The notes: a model not told the origin generated them from the sequence alone. Counted from the stretch's first letter, positions 26,363-37,655 are shown. The stretch: DNA of 64,000 nucleotides from DASSFG01 sp035550375 (GCA_035550375.1 DASZPH010000048.1:124001-188000), one strand, 5' to 3'. A program made the numbers and translations.

Positions 26363-28906
26363 ATGCTGCCCGCCTACTTCCAGTACTCGATGCGCCTTCT
26401 TGGGCTCTTGGTGCTGAAGTTCGCGCTTACCGCGCCCGCCGCCCAGGCCCAGTCGGTTGACTACGTCCGCGACATCCGGCCGATCCTCGCAAAGCATTGC
26501 TACGAATGTCATGGGCCCGACAAGCAGAAGTCGGGGCTGAGGCTCGACACGGTGGCTGCGACCAAAGAGGGGGGATACAGCGGAGCGGCCGTCGTACCGG
26601 GCAAGAGCGGCGAGAGCCTGCTTCTAACGGCACTCACGGGCACGGGCGACGTGCCCCGCATGCCCGAAGGTCGCCCCCCTCTTAGCGAAGCGGAAATCGA
26701 ACTCGTCAAGGCGTGGATCGACCAGGGGGCAGCCGCACCGACCGACGATGCTCCGGCCACCGCCAAAACGGGCGGGAGCAAGCACTGGGCGTTTCAACCG
26801 CTATCTCGCCTCGCCGCACCGGCCGTCTCACGCCCAGAATGGGTGCGAAACGAGATCGATACGTACATCCTGGCACGCCTGGAGGTAGAGGGGCTCACGC
26901 CGTCGCCGGAAGCCGACCGGACCACGCTCGTCCGCCGACTTTCGCTCGACCTGACCGGCTTGCTCCCCTCGCCGGCAGAAGTCGAGGAGTTCCTGGCTGA
27001 CGGGGCGGCCGACGCCTATGAGCGGCTCGTCGACCGACTGCTCGCCTCCCCCCGCTACGGAGAGAAGTGGGCGCGACACTGGCTCGACCAGGCCCGCTAC
27101 GCCGACTCCAACGGGTACACGATCGACAGCGGCCGCTCGATCTGGAAGTATCGTGATTGGGTGATCGAGGCCCTCAACCGCGACATGCCGTTCGACCAGT
27201 TCACCATCGAGCAGATGGCGGGCGACATGTTGCCAGGCGCCACTTCCGAGCAGACCATCGCAACCGGCTTTCACCGCAACACGCTGCGCAACGAGGAGGG
27301 AGGGACCGACGCCGAGCAATTCCGGGTGGAAAGCGTCGCCGATCGAGTGAATACGACGGCGTCGGTGTTTCTGGGACTGACGATCGGCTGTGCCCGCTGT
27401 CACGACCACAAATACGATCCCATCTCCCAGCGCGACTACTATCAATTCTTCGCCCTCCTGAACAACGCCGACGAACCGACCCTGCCGGTTCCCACCATGC
27501 AGCAGTCCAAGGAAGAGCCCGCCCTGCTGGCCGATATCGCGCAGGTCGAAAAGCGGCTGGGCGAAGTCGAGGCGAACGCGGGAACTCGTCAGCTTGAGTG
27601 GGAGCGAAAGCTGACCGACGAGTCGCGGGCCGCCCTGCCCGATGCCCTTCGGCAGGCCCTGGCCGCCTCGGCGGCCGATCGCGACGAACAGCAAAAGAAG
27701 CTCGTTTCCGACGAGTTCCGCAAGGTCGATCCGGAGCTGGTGCCGCTTCTCACGGTGCTCAACGACTTGAACGAGCGCAAGAAACAGCTTGCCGCCAAAA
27801 CGACGAGCACCCTGGTGATGAAAGAGCGCGACGAGCCGCGGGAAACGTTTATCCACGTGCGGGGCGACTTCCTCCGCCGCGGCGCGAAAGTTGAGCCGGG
27901 CGTGCCAGCCGTGTTCTGCTCGCCCGAAGGCGCCGCTGCCGGCGAGCCCGGCGTGGGCGGCGCGGTCGCCAGCCGGCTGGATCTGGCACGCTGGCTGGTC
28001 GCCCCCCGCCAAAACCCTCTGACGCCGCGGGTGACCGTCAACCGCGTCTGGCAGCAGTACTTCGGGCAGGGGCTCGTCGAGACCGACAACGACTTCGGCA
28101 CGCAGGGCAGCCCCCCTTCGCATCCCGAGCTGCTCGATTGGCTCGCCGGGCGGTTCGTCGACGGGGGTTGGGGCATGAAAGCGCTGCACCGGTTGATCGT
28201 CACGTCCGCCACCTATCGCCAGGCGTCGGTCTATCGGGCCGACTTGGCCCAGCGCGATCCGGCCAACCGCTTGTTGGCCCGCATGCCCCGGCTGCGGCTC
28301 GACGCCGAGACGATCCGCGACGCGGCGCTCTCGGCGAGCGGGTTGCTGAGCACCGAGTTGGGCGGGCCGGGCGTTTACCCGCCTCAGCCCGAAGGAATCT
28401 ACCGGTTCACCCAGCAGGCCAAGTTCTGGAAGGAGAGCACAGGGGGCGACCGCTATCGCCGCGGCCTGTACGTCTTTTTCTGGCGATCGAGTCCTTATCC
28501 GTTCCTGATGACGTTCGACGCTCCCGACGCGAACACGGCGTGTACGCGGCGGGCCCGGTCGAACACGCCCCTGCAAGGTCTTACGCTGGCCAACGACCGC
28601 GTTTTTGTGGAGGCCGCCCAGGGGTTGGCGGCCCGCGTGCTGCGGGAAGCCGTGTCGCCCAGCGACCTCGAGCGAATCCGACACTTGTTTCGGCTCTGTT
28701 TCGCTCGCGAGCCGTCGGCCCGTGAAGCAGCCCGCTTAAGCGAGCTGCTAAACAATCAGCGACAGGCATTTGCCGCTGATGCGGCCGACGCCGAGCGCGT
28801 GGCAGGCACGCTTTGCCCGGCCGAGATTCCGGCGGTCGAATCGGCCGCCTGGACCGCGCTGGCCCGCGTGGCGATCAATCTGGATGAATTCATTACGAGG
28901 GAGTGA
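26363..28906 (+). CDS. Planctomycete cytochrome (PSCyt1) with DUF1549 and DUF1553
   Basis: This 847-residue exported protein has a signal peptide (MRLLGLLVLKFALTAPAAQA) and a cytochrome-c-like domain with a heme motif CYECHG in HCYECHGPDKQKSGLRLD. DUF1549 follows (SLDLTGLLPSPAEVEEFLAD, then YGEKWARHWLDQARYADSNG, and CARCHDHKYDPISQRDYYQF with a second CxxCH motif). DUF1553 makes up the C-terminal part (WLVAPRQNPLTPRVTVNRVW, later FDAPDANTACTRRARSNTPL). The start could be 26363 or 26390; the latter gives the bare signal peptide. The gene is followed at once by a DUF1501 gene, the standard pairing. The biochemical role of these pairs is not established; polysaccharide or uronate use has been proposed. 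Confidence 0.92.
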   Translation: MLPAYFQYSMRLLGLLVLKFALTAPAAQAQSVDYVRDIRPILAKHCYECHGPDKQKSGLRLDTVAATKEGGYSGAAVVPGKSGESLLLTALTGTGDVPRMPEGRPPLSEAEIELVKAWIDQGAAAPTDDAPATAKTGGSKHWAFQPLSRLAAPAVSRPEWVRNEIDTYILARLEVEGLTPSPEADRTTLVRRLSLDLTGLLPSPAEVEEFLADGAADAYERLVDRLLASPRYGEKWARHWLDQARYADSNGYTIDSGRSIWKYRDWVIEALNRDMPFDQFTIEQMAGDMLPGATSEQTIATGFHRNTLRNEEGGTDAEQFRVESVADRVNTTASVFLGLTIGCARCHDHKYDPISQRDYYQFFALLNNADEPTLPVPTMQQSKEEPALLADIAQVEKRLGEVEANAGTRQLEWERKLTDESRAALPDALRQALAASAADRDEQQKKLVSDEFRKVDPELVPLLTVLNDLNERKKQLAAKTTSTLVMKERDEPRETFIHVRGDFLRRGAKVEPGVPAVFCSPEGAAAGEPGVGGAVASRLDLARWLVAPRQNPLTPRVTVNRVWQQYFGQGLVETDNDFGTQGSPPSHPELLDWLAGRFVDGGWGMKALHRLIVTSATYRQASVYRADLAQRDPANRLLARMPRLRLDAETIRDAALSASGLLSTELGGPGVYPPQPEGIYRFTQQAKFWKESTGGDRYRRGLYVFFWRSSPYPFLMTFDAPDANTACTRRARSNTPLQGLTLANDRVFVEAAQGLAARVLREAVSPSDLERIRHLFRLCFAREPSAREAARLSELLNNQRQAFAADAADAERVAGTLCPAEIPAVESAAWTALARVAINLDEFITRE

Positions 28907-28907
28907 A

Positions 28908-30398
<1,491 letters not shown>

Positions 30399-30401
30399 AC
30401 G

Positions 30402-30423
30402 CCCGTTCGTGGCAGCGAACGGG
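30402..30423 (+). terminator. Hairpin just after the DUF1501 stop
   Basis: CCCGTTCG and CGAACGGG form a perfect 8-base stem with a 6-base loop, three bases after the stop codon. There is no T run after it, so it may be a transcript-end stabiliser rather than a classic rho-independent terminator. Confidence 0.45.
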
Positions 30424-30557
30424 ATCGCCAGTCGATAGCTTGGGGACATGGGCTTATGGGCTTTGTTCGCCCTGCTCGCGAATCTTCTCCGTGAAGGCGT
30501 CGGCACGAGCCCTTTCTTCTTCTGCGACCCGCAGACGCATGATCTCGTAGCGGCGTC

Positions 30558-31316
30558 TTATTTCGTCGCCGGCTCCTTCAGCTTGTCCTTGAACACCTTC
30601 TTCACCTTGCTCACCTTGGGCCGGATGACGGCGGCGCAGTAGTCCTGGCCCTTGTGCAGGTTGTAGTAGTTCTGGTGATAGTCTTCAGCCGGGAAGAACT
30701 CGCTGAACTCCGTAATCTCGGTGACGATCGGGCTGCGGAAAGCGTGCTCTTTGTCCAGTTCCTTTTTGTAGTGCTCGGCCTGGTCCTTCTGTTCCTGGTT
30801 GTGGTAGAAGATCACCGAGCGATACTGTGTCCCCACGTCGGCCCCCTGGCGATTGAGGGTCGTCGGGTCGTGCGTCTGCCAAAAAACCTCCAGCAGCTCG
30901 GGATAGCTGACTTCCTGCGGATCGAACGTGATCTGGATCACTTCCGCATGCCCGGTCTGGCCGGTGCAGACGGCTTCGTAGGTGGGGTTCTTGATGACTC
31001 CGCCGCTGTACCCCGAAACGACCGAGCGGACGCCCTTGATCTGCTGGAAAACGGCCTCGCTGCACCAAAAGCAGCCGCCGCCGAAGGTGGCCTTCTGCAA
31101 CCCGGCGGCCGGCGCGTCGTTTGAGGCGGACGATTCGTTCATATCCTTCTCCTCGCCAGTTTTTTTGTCGGCGACTTTGCCCGACTTCGAGTTCGCGGTC
31201 CCCTTCTTGGCCGGCGGCTTGGCAGCCGGGAGTGAACCGCCCGAAAGCACGATCACCGCCGAGACCACGACCAAGAGAACTCCGCAAACCGGCCTGTGAC
31301 GCTTGATCACGAACAT
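30558..31316 (-). CDS. msrA: Peptide methionine sulfoxide reductase A, exported
   Basis: MsrA reduces methionine-S-sulfoxide in damaged proteins. The 252-residue protein has an N-terminal signal or anchor (RPVCGVLLVVVSAVIVLSGG), a Lys/Gly-rich linker (about 35-70), and the catalytic domain starting ATFGGGCFWCSEAVFQQIKG, with the nucleophile Cys in GCFWC. The segment GYSGGVIKNPTYEAVCTG and FWQTHDPTTLNRQGADVGTQ follow, and PAEDYHQNYYNLHKGQDYC ends it. The start at 31316 has GGAGG five bases upstream. The leader suggests work in the periplasm. Confidence 0.93.
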   Translation of the reverse strand: MFVIKRHRPVCGVLLVVVSAVIVLSGGSLPAAKPPAKKGTANSKSGKVADKKTGEEKDMNESSASNDAPAAGLQKATFGGGCFWCSEAVFQQIKGVRSVVSGYSGGVIKNPTYEAVCTGQTGHAEVIQITFDPQEVSYPELLEVFWQTHDPTTLNRQGADVGTQYRSVIFYHNQEQKDQAEHYKKELDKEHAFRSPIVTEITEFSEFFPAEDYHQNYYNLHKGQDYCAAVIRPKVSKVKKVFKDKLKEPATK

Positions 31317-31430
31317 GACGCCTCCGAAATGGGTCCACGGGAAACGCATGAAATTGTATTGTACGAGGCCAGGGGCGAAACGCCATTGCAACGAAGGCAG
31401 ACAAGCCTTCAAGAATGGTTCGACGCCGGC

Positions 31431-32297
31431 CTACGAAGCAACAAGGGTTTCAATCCGCTCAATTTCCGCCGCGTCGAGCTGGAAGCTCGCCTCAAAAACT
31501 TCCAGATCTTCCCGCATGTGCCGGGCGTCGCTTGTGCCGGTGAGCGGGATCATGCCGACCTCGAGAGCAAACCGAAACACAATCTGGCAGGCGGTGCAGC
31601 CATGCCGCCTGGCGATCTTCGCCATCTCAGCGTGCGCGAGCACGTCGCGGTTGCCCGTCAGCAGCGAAAAGCCCTGGTAGAGCAGGCCGTTCGCCGAGCA
31701 GAACTGGCGGACGCGACGATCCCAGCCACGAACGGCGTAGCAGCGGTTCTGGACGACTCGAGGAGGGACCCGAGCCTCGTCGCAAAGACGCTGGAGTTGC
31801 TCCAACGAAAAGTTGCTGACGCCCAGCAGGCGCACCCGGCCCTTGTCATAACCGGCCTCCATCGCCCGCCATGCTTCCCAGTCGGCCGGGGCGAGACCGG
31901 CTGACCCCGTCGGACCGTGCAGCAAGTACGAGTCGATCGTGTCGGTCCCCAAGTGGGCCAGCGAGCTGGCGAGGGACTGCTCGACCTGCTGGGCAATCGG
32001 GGCGTCGGCATCGTAGGGCAGCCGGTGATCTTGCCCTCGCCGGAACGTGAACTTCGTCTGCAGGAAAAGGTCCTTGCGGAGCACCAGGTCGCTTGCCCCG
32101 GAAATGCCTTCTCCGACCGCCGCCTCGTGGTAATGCCGGCGCTGATTGGCCGTGTCGACGCCGCGAAAGCCGGTTCGTAAGGCAAGCTCGGTAAGTCGTT
32201 GCGTTTCGTCTTCCTTCCAGGCGGTGCCGTAGAGGAAACGCGGGACGGCAACGCCGTCAACCGACACAGACCGTTCGAACATCGGCGTCTCGGCCAT
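31431..32297 (-). CDS. Aldo/keto reductase
   Basis: The 288-residue NADPH-dependent oxidoreductase shows the catalytic tetrad: Asp in RGVDTANQ, Tyr in RRHYHEAAVGEGI, Lys in FLQTKFTF and His in YLLHGP. The later segments LLGVSNFSLEQLQRL and GMIPLTGTSDARHMREDLEV are typical of the family. A GAGGAGA ribosome site lies about ten bases before the ATG. The gene lies just upstream of msrA on the same strand (114 bases apart). The substrate is unknown. Confidence 0.9.
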   Translation of the reverse strand: MAETPMFERSVSVDGVAVPRFLYGTAWKEDETQRLTELALRTGFRGVDTANQRRHYHEAAVGEGISGASDLVLRKDLFLQTKFTFRRGQDHRLPYDADAPIAQQVEQSLASSLAHLGTDTIDSYLLHGPTGSAGLAPADWEAWRAMEAGYDKGRVRLLGVSNFSLEQLQRLCDEARVPPRVVQNRCYAVRGWDRRVRQFCSANGLLYQGFSLLTGNRDVLAHAEMAKIARRHGCTACQIVFRFALEVGMIPLTGTSDARHMREDLEVFEASFQLDAAEIERIETLVAS

Positions 32298-32475
32298 GTT
32301 ATCTGGTCTCCTCTGCTGCCCGGCGAGTGGGACGCATAGCGTCTCGGTAAACGCCGGCCCGAAAACACAATTCGGTCCGGCTGGCGGTTCCGACCTCGCG
32401 GTCGCCGCTGGCTCCGGTTAAACGATGACGGACGCCGATGGCACGGCACCCGGGATCGCCGGGCCCACGGCTCGC

Positions 32476-33336
32476 CTAGGGCGCATTGAACAACCAATAG
32501 TAATGCGCCGGTCCCGAATTGCTGGCGTCGGCTCGATCACACTTCCATACCTCGCGGCCGTCGAGCTCGACGTGGGCTTCCGCGTGGCTCGAACGCGCCA
32601 GCGCGTAGTGCCAACGAGATTCCTTAGGCGATGCACCCACGGCCTCGATCAGCAGCACGGTCTCGGGATTGGTGCCGTGCGCAATGATAAACGCGGCGCC
32701 GTCCTGGATGTTAGCCCCCGGGTCGCTGTAGCGATGCACGGGTTGGGGGAGCACGCGCAATTCGAAGCGAGAATTGTCGGGATCCCAGAATTCATGCCCC
32801 GTGAACCGTCTGGCGAGGTCCTTGATCTGTCGCAGGCGCGACGAGGGCCTTGCGTCGGGCGACGGCGCCTCCTCAACGACGCGCCACTCGATTCCCTTAG
32901 CCGGCGGATGCCACCGCCCGAGTTGGGGAATCGTCAAAGTCACGTCGCCGGCGGCGGTGGAAGTAACCGCGTGTACCCAACTCGTGTCCTTCGACGAGCC
33001 CTGGAAGAGCTCCAGAAACGCGACCGGACGCCCCGTTTTGCCCCAGGCCCAGACGGTGCCGTTGCTGTTGACTCGGGCCGGATCGTCGTACGCCAAAAGC
33101 GGATGGTCGATGATCTCGAATCGTTCGCCGTCTGCCCCGCGCATTTCCAACTGCTGCACGTGCTCTCTAGCGGCCTGAAGGCGCGGCTGTTCTTTTTCGT
33201 CCGACGGCGCGTCGACTTCCCGCTGAGCTTGAACCGGGACGGCGAGGAAAACCATCAGACCGGCGGCGGCAAACAGAAACCCGGCTCGCGTAAAGGTCGG
33301 TCGATTCATGTCGCTTGCCGGTGTTTGTCCTTTCAT
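32476..33336 (-). CDS. Exported protein of unknown function, coupled to the VWA gene
   Basis: This 286-residue protein has a signal peptide (FTRAGFLFAAAGLMVFLAVPVQAQ) and a mature part rich in beta strands. The middle includes NSNGTVWAWGKTGRPVAFLE and VHAVTSTAAGDVTLTIP, and the end has EFWDPDNSRFELRVLPQPVHRY-type segments (ELRVLPQPVHRYSDP). The ATG at 33336 overlaps the stop of the large VWA gene (ATGA), so translation is coupled; an alternative start at 33309 gives a shorter signal peptide. I recall similar proteins in planctomycete genomes but no assigned function. Confidence 0.75.
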   Translation of the reverse strand: MKGQTPASDMNRPTFTRAGFLFAAAGLMVFLAVPVQAQREVDAPSDEKEQPRLQAAREHVQQLEMRGADGERFEIIDHPLLAYDDPARVNSNGTVWAWGKTGRPVAFLELFQGSSKDTSWVHAVTSTAAGDVTLTIPQLGRWHPPAKGIEWRVVEEAPSPDARPSSRLRQIKDLARRFTGHEFWDPDNSRFELRVLPQPVHRYSDPGANIQDGAAFIIAHGTNPETVLLIEAVGASPKESRWHYALARSSHAEAHVELDGREVWKCDRADASNSGPAHYYWLFNAP

Positions 33337-35963
33337 GCCAATCCCAAGGTTCTTCGCCAGCACCATTCGATCGTCAGCAGCCCGAGCACCAGGCCGAGCA
33401 ACCACACGTTGCTCCACAGCGGCACCCGGCGGATGATCGGCGGGCCGACGTCGGCCGGCACGTCGGCCAGCAACGCGGCCAGGTCTTCAGCCGAGTGCAG
33501 AACCTTGCCTCCCGAACCGGCCGCCAGCCGGCCGAGCAGTTCGTGGTTGGGAAAGGGGTTCTGTTGCTCGAACGGGTCGTGCAGGAGCTGGATGTCGAGC
33601 GACGTGCTGTCGATCTGCGTCAGGTCCTCATAGGCCGTCAACTCCACGCGCAGCGACTGGCTCGACATGCCGCTGGAAAGCACCTCCGAAAGCGGGAGCT
33701 GGATGGCATGGTTCATGGCGCTGGCGCCCCCTAGCGGCAGCTCGAACTCCTCGCCCCAGACGATGAACGGCTCTTCCTCGCCGCTGGTGCGCGGCATCCC
33801 GCTGGGCCAGCGCAGAGGGGATGTTTCCGGCTCGGCCTCGCCCGGCGCGGTGTGCGGCTCGACCATGGCCACCACGCGGTAGTTCTTGGTCGGCGACGCG
33901 CTTTCGTCGTAGGTGGCCGCCGAGATGGCAATCGTTTCGCCAGGCCGGTAAAAGCGCTTGTCGGCCGCGGCCACCAGCCGCCGCCGGCCGATAGCCGAGT
34001 TCTCCGTCAGCCAGTAAACCAGGTTGCGGCAAAGCTTGGCGTAGTAGCGGTTGTCCCCCTGTCCCCAGCGCTGCACCAGGTCGTCGGCATACGGAGGCGT
34101 GATCGGAAATGCCAGCGCCGCCGTGCGGCCGCGGCCGTATCGCCCGACGACGATCGCGGGCACCGCGCCGGCCGACTGGGGCGGGTCTTCGGGCTTTGCT
34201 TGCGGAGACGCCCGTTCTTGCGGGGACGGCTGCGCCACGAACCCCTGCACCAGGCCCCCAAGTCCGCCGAGCGTCGCTGCGCTGTCGCCGCGCGCGGCGC
34301 CGCCGGAGAGCGACGCTGTCGCCAGAACCGTGGTCAGGTTCGTGCGCGCTCCCGCCCAGCGGTTCAAGGCGTTCACCGCCGGAATGGAGTTGACGATCTG
34401 CCGGTTTTGTTTGGCGTCGGCGAGAAGGCTCCAGATCGGGTGGACCGTCGGGGGCAGCAGGGGCGAAAGCCGCACGCTGTCGCCCGGCGCCCAATCTAAT
34501 CCGCCCGCGAGCAACTCGACGGGCAACATCGGCCCGATTTGTGTCTGACTCCAGCCGCCCGAGGCAAAACTGTTCTCGCCGCCGATCATGCAGAGTCCGG
34601 CGCCGCGCTGACCGATCCAGGGCTCGATCCAGGCAATCTGCTGGTCCGTAAAACTCTCCGCCGAGACGTTGCTCAAGATGATCGCGTCGAAGGCGGCCAA
34701 CTCGGCGACCGTCGTGGGAAAGCCGTGCACGCCGTCGATCTGGCCTTGTTCGGCCACGCGCATCAGCCGGCCCAGGCCGTTGGGGCGCAGCAGCACGACG
34801 CATTCGATGTCTTCATCTTCGACCAGCGCCTGCTTGAAATCGGTAAAAGGACCGCGAGTTTGCACGCGCTGGTTGACGACGGTCTGCGTGATGGGCTGCG
34901 GGCTGCCCTCGACGTACAGCACCCGGATCTTGGTGCGGTCGATGGCCATCTCGGTGTCGACCTGGTTGTTGCGGTCGGAGATTTCGTTGGGAAGCGGCGG
35001 AATGACGACGCGAAGCTTGCGGGTATTCAGGTCGGTGCGAAAAGAGAGACTGACCGACTGAAAACCCGACTGAAGCGTGATCGGCAGGCTGGCCAACTGA
35101 CGGTCGGCCCGCTGGCGGTCGCCGACCTCCAGCAACTGCACCTCGCTGCGCTTGCCGTCGAAGCCGAAGCTGCGCAGGAAAACTTGCACCTCGACTTCGG
35201 TGAATTTTCGTGCCCGCTGCGGCGCCACCACGGCCGCCACGGCCACGTCGCCTCCCTTGCTCACGTCCCCCACGGGAACCACGTGAATCGGCGTTTTGAG
35301 GCGGGCAAACTCGGCCGCGAGCTGCTCGATGCCCACGTCGTCGTGCGCCCGGCCGTCGGAAAAGACCACGATGCCCAAGGGGGGAACGCGACCGAAACGG
35401 CTGGAGATCTGGCGTAGCGCCGAAAGCAGCCGGGTGTCGGCGTCAGTCGGCCCCAGGGCAGCAGCATGGGCGGCGGAGGAAGCGTCGCTTGCCGCCGGCG
35501 CCGGGGCTGGCGAACCGGACTCCGCCGGCGCTCCGGAAGCGTCAAGCGCCGGCAGATGTTCGATGGCGGCCAGGCGCTGTCCGAAACGAAACGCTTTCGC
35601 CAGGGCGGGCGAGGAGGCCGCAAGACGCCGCGCCTCGGCGATCGTTTCCAGCGACTCATCCCACCGGCTCTTGGGACTTCCCATCTGCATGCTGGCGGAC
35701 GTGTCGAGCAGGTAGAAAATCTCCGGCCTTTCCACCGGGCCGGGCAACTCGTCGACGCGTACCGGGTTGAGAAGAACGACCAGGACAACAGCCAGAATCG
35801 CCCCCCGCAGCACCCAGAGACTCCAGCGTCGCGAGACGGCGTTGGCCGGACCAAGCAGCCTGCGCATGAGGAGCACGCCCAGCGCGACGGAGAGGACTAC
35901 GGCCAGCGCCGCGGCGAACGAAAGTGGCGGCAGAAACTCAGTGAAGGAGTCGGCGAAGAGCAT
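33333..35963 (-). CDS. Large VWA-domain membrane protein with glutamine-amidotransferase-like domain
   Basis: The 876-residue protein has two N-terminal helices (FAAALAVVLSVALGVLLM and WVLRGAILAVVLVVLLNPV), a VWA domain with the MIDAS motif LLDTSASMQMGS (about residue 85), and a large periplasmic part. A class-I-glutamine-amidotransferase-like domain is suggested by IILSNVSAESFTDQQIAWIE and GAGLCMIGGENSFASGGW (about 435-500), but its catalytic triad is not evident. A final helix LWSNVWLLGLVLGLLTIEW closes it. The layout resembles the VWA protein at 9774-11741. The promoter at 36005-36032 serves this gene and the coupled downstream gene. Confidence 0.85.
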   Translation of the reverse strand: MLFADSFTEFLPPLSFAAALAVVLSVALGVLLMRRLLGPANAVSRRWSLWVLRGAILAVVLVVLLNPVRVDELPGPVERPEIFYLLDTSASMQMGSPKSRWDESLETIAEARRLAASSPALAKAFRFGQRLAAIEHLPALDASGAPAESGSPAPAPAASDASSAAHAAALGPTDADTRLLSALRQISSRFGRVPPLGIVVFSDGRAHDDVGIEQLAAEFARLKTPIHVVPVGDVSKGGDVAVAAVVAPQRARKFTEVEVQVFLRSFGFDGKRSEVQLLEVGDRQRADRQLASLPITLQSGFQSVSLSFRTDLNTRKLRVVIPPLPNEISDRNNQVDTEMAIDRTKIRVLYVEGSPQPITQTVVNQRVQTRGPFTDFKQALVEDEDIECVVLLRPNGLGRLMRVAEQGQIDGVHGFPTTVAELAAFDAIILSNVSAESFTDQQIAWIEPWIGQRGAGLCMIGGENSFASGGWSQTQIGPMLPVELLAGGLDWAPGDSVRLSPLLPPTVHPIWSLLADAKQNRQIVNSIPAVNALNRWAGARTNLTTVLATASLSGGAARGDSAATLGGLGGLVQGFVAQPSPQERASPQAKPEDPPQSAGAVPAIVVGRYGRGRTAALAFPITPPYADDLVQRWGQGDNRYYAKLCRNLVYWLTENSAIGRRRLVAAADKRFYRPGETIAISAATYDESASPTKNYRVVAMVEPHTAPGEAEPETSPLRWPSGMPRTSGEEEPFIVWGEEFELPLGGASAMNHAIQLPLSEVLSSGMSSQSLRVELTAYEDLTQIDSTSLDIQLLHDPFEQQNPFPNHELLGRLAAGSGGKVLHSAEDLAALLADVPADVGPPIIRRVPLWSNVWLLGLVLGLLTIEWCWRRTLGLA

Positions 35964-35986
35964 GGAATACCGATCGGGTTCCGGCC

Positions 35987-36032
35987 GTCTGTAAAGTCAA
36001 CCGGATTTTAGACAATCTGTCTGTAAAGTCAA
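35987..36032. repeat. Two 14-base direct repeats (GTCTGTAAAGTCAA)
   Basis: Exact copies lie at 35987-36000 and 36019-36032, 32 bases apart (three helical turns). The right copy covers the -35 element of the leftward promoter and the left copy covers the expected transcript start. An inverted repeat AGACA-ATC-TGTCT (36010-36022) lies between. This is the arrangement expected of an operator pair. Confidence 0.7.
36005..36032 (-). promoter_or_regulatory. Sigma-70-type promoter of the large VWA gene
   Basis: On the reverse strand TTGACT (36032-36027) is followed after 16 bases by TAAAAT (36010-36005). The transcript would start about 35 bases before the ATG at 35963. Confidence 0.6.
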
Positions 36033-36239
36033 GCACGGAGCGCTGCATCGCAAAACCGGCCACTGGCAGCCGTCGTTTTCATCTGTGGCTGTGGCAACGC
36101 CAGGACGTCTTCCCGATCGTCGGTCGTTCGTCCCGACTCTATGATAAGCCCTGCCGGGAGGCTTGCACGAGATGCAGGGGCGGGAGGTGGAGGGCAGTCG
36201 AAGAACGAGAGTCTCGTCCCCGCCAGCGAGTCGGCCCGA

Positions 36240-37655
36240 TCAGGCGAGAATCTCTTTCACGATTCGAGCTTCTTCGATGCCCGTGAGGCGGAAATCGAGG
36301 CCCGCGTGCCGGTAAGTCAGCTTGCGGTGATCGAACCCCATCAGGTGCAGCAAGGTGGCGTGGACGTCGTGAATGTGGACGCGGTTCTCAACCGCGCGGT
36401 ATCCAAACTCGTCGGTCGCGCCGTATGCGAGGCCGCCCTTCACCCCGCCTCCCGCGAGCCAGATCGAGAATCCGTGATGGTTGTGGTCGCGACCTGTGGG
36501 ATTGCCGCCGCCGATCGGGATCTCCACGGCCGGCGTCCGGCCGAATTCGCCGCCGCAGATGATCAGCGTCTCTTCGAGCAGTCCGCGCTGCGCCAAATCG
36601 GTGAGCAGCCCCGCGATCGGACCGTCGCATTCGTTGCCCAGCCGGCGATGTTCCTCCGCGAGGTTGGTGTGCGAATCCCAGGGCTGGACGTCGCCGTGGT
36701 AGCATTGCACGACGCGGACGCCACGTTCCACAAGACGGCGCGCCATCAGCAGTTGCCGACCGTGCACGGTCTCGGCGTGATAAAGATCTTGGGTCGCCTT
36801 AGTCTCCTTCGAGATGTCGAGGGCGTCGGTCGCCTCCATCTGCATCCGGTACGCCAGTTCGAACGATTGGATGCGGGCCTCCAGGTTGGCGTCTTCGCGG
36901 CGGGTCGCCAGGTGCTGGCGGTTCAAACTCGCCAGCAGATCGAGCTGCCGGCGCTGGTCGCCCTGGTTCGTGCGCGGACTCTGAATGTTGGCGATGAGCT
37001 CGGTAACGTTCGTCTTGCGTGTGTCGAGGTACGTTCCCTGGAAAATGCCCGGCAGGAAGGCGCTCCGCCAGTTGGACGAATCGGCCACCGGAAGTCCCGG
37101 GCACATGGTGACGAAACCGGGTAGATTCTGGTTCTCGCAGCCTAACCCGTAGGTCAGCCACGAACCGTAACTCGGGCGCGAGAGACGTTCGTCGCCCGTG
37201 TTCATCAGCCGCATGCTCTGTTCGTGGTTCGGCGTGTTGGCGTATGCGGAGCGGATCACGCAGATGCGGTCGGCGTGCTCACTCGCGGTCTTCTGAAAAA
37301 CCTCGCTGCACCACAGGCCGCTCTGGCCATACTGGGCGAAGTGAAACGGCGAGGCCAACGCGACGCCCGTTTCGCGTTCGGTCGTCAGGTTGCCCAGCGG
37401 CAGCTTCTGGCCGCCCCACTTCGTGAGCTCGGGCTTTGGATCCCACGTATCCACCTGCGAGGGACCGCCGTTCAAATAGATGTGAATCACGTGCCTGGCC
37501 CGCGCCGCAAAGTGGGGCGGACGAGGGGCGAGCGGATTGCCCACCGTGGCAGCAGGCGAGGAATCGGCCTGGAGGAGATCAGGCAGCGCGAGCCAGCCCA
37601 GACCGGTGCCGACCGTTCGAAGCAAATCCCGTCGTGAAAGCGGATTCGGGTTCAT
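36240..37655 (-). CDS. DUF1501 exported protein (second copy)
   Basis: This 471-residue protein starts with a twin-arginine leader (MNPNPLSRRDLLRTVGTGLG). Family landmarks are HVIHIYLNGGPSQVDTWDPK, NTPNHEQSMRLMNTGDER, TLIICGGEFGRTPAVEIPIG, and GRDHNHHGFSIWLAGGGVKG. It follows the PSCyt1/DUF1549 gene on the same strand. A TTG start at 37724 would overlap the upstream stop (TTGA) and add 23 residues; I prefer ATG 37655 because it gives the normal Tat leader. It is the last gene of an operon that begins with a FadR-type regulator. Confidence 0.9.
   Translation of the reverse strand: MNPNPLSRRDLLRTVGTGLGWLALPDLLQADSSPAATVGNPLAPRPPHFAARARHVIHIYLNGGPSQVDTWDPKPELTKWGGQKLPLGNLTTERETGVALASPFHFAQYGQSGLWCSEVFQKTASEHADRICVIRSAYANTPNHEQSMRLMNTGDERLSRPSYGSWLTYGLGCENQNLPGFVTMCPGLPVADSSNWRSAFLPGIFQGTYLDTRKTNVTELIANIQSPRTNQGDQRRQLDLLASLNRQHLATRREDANLEARIQSFELAYRMQMEATDALDISKETKATQDLYHAETVHGRQLLMARRLVERGVRVVQCYHGDVQPWDSHTNLAEEHRRLGNECDGPIAGLLTDLAQRGLLEETLIICGGEFGRTPAVEIPIGGGNPTGRDHNHHGFSIWLAGGGVKGGLAYGATDEFGYRAVENRVHIHDVHATLLHLMGFDHRKLTYRHAGLDFRLTGIEEARIVKEILA

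Noticed and set aside
30440..30557. A short reverse frame (MRLRVAEEERARADAFTEKI...) after msrA
   Set aside because: It is only 28 residues from its ATG, has no ribosome site and no known family. The charged, helical composition can arise by chance here.
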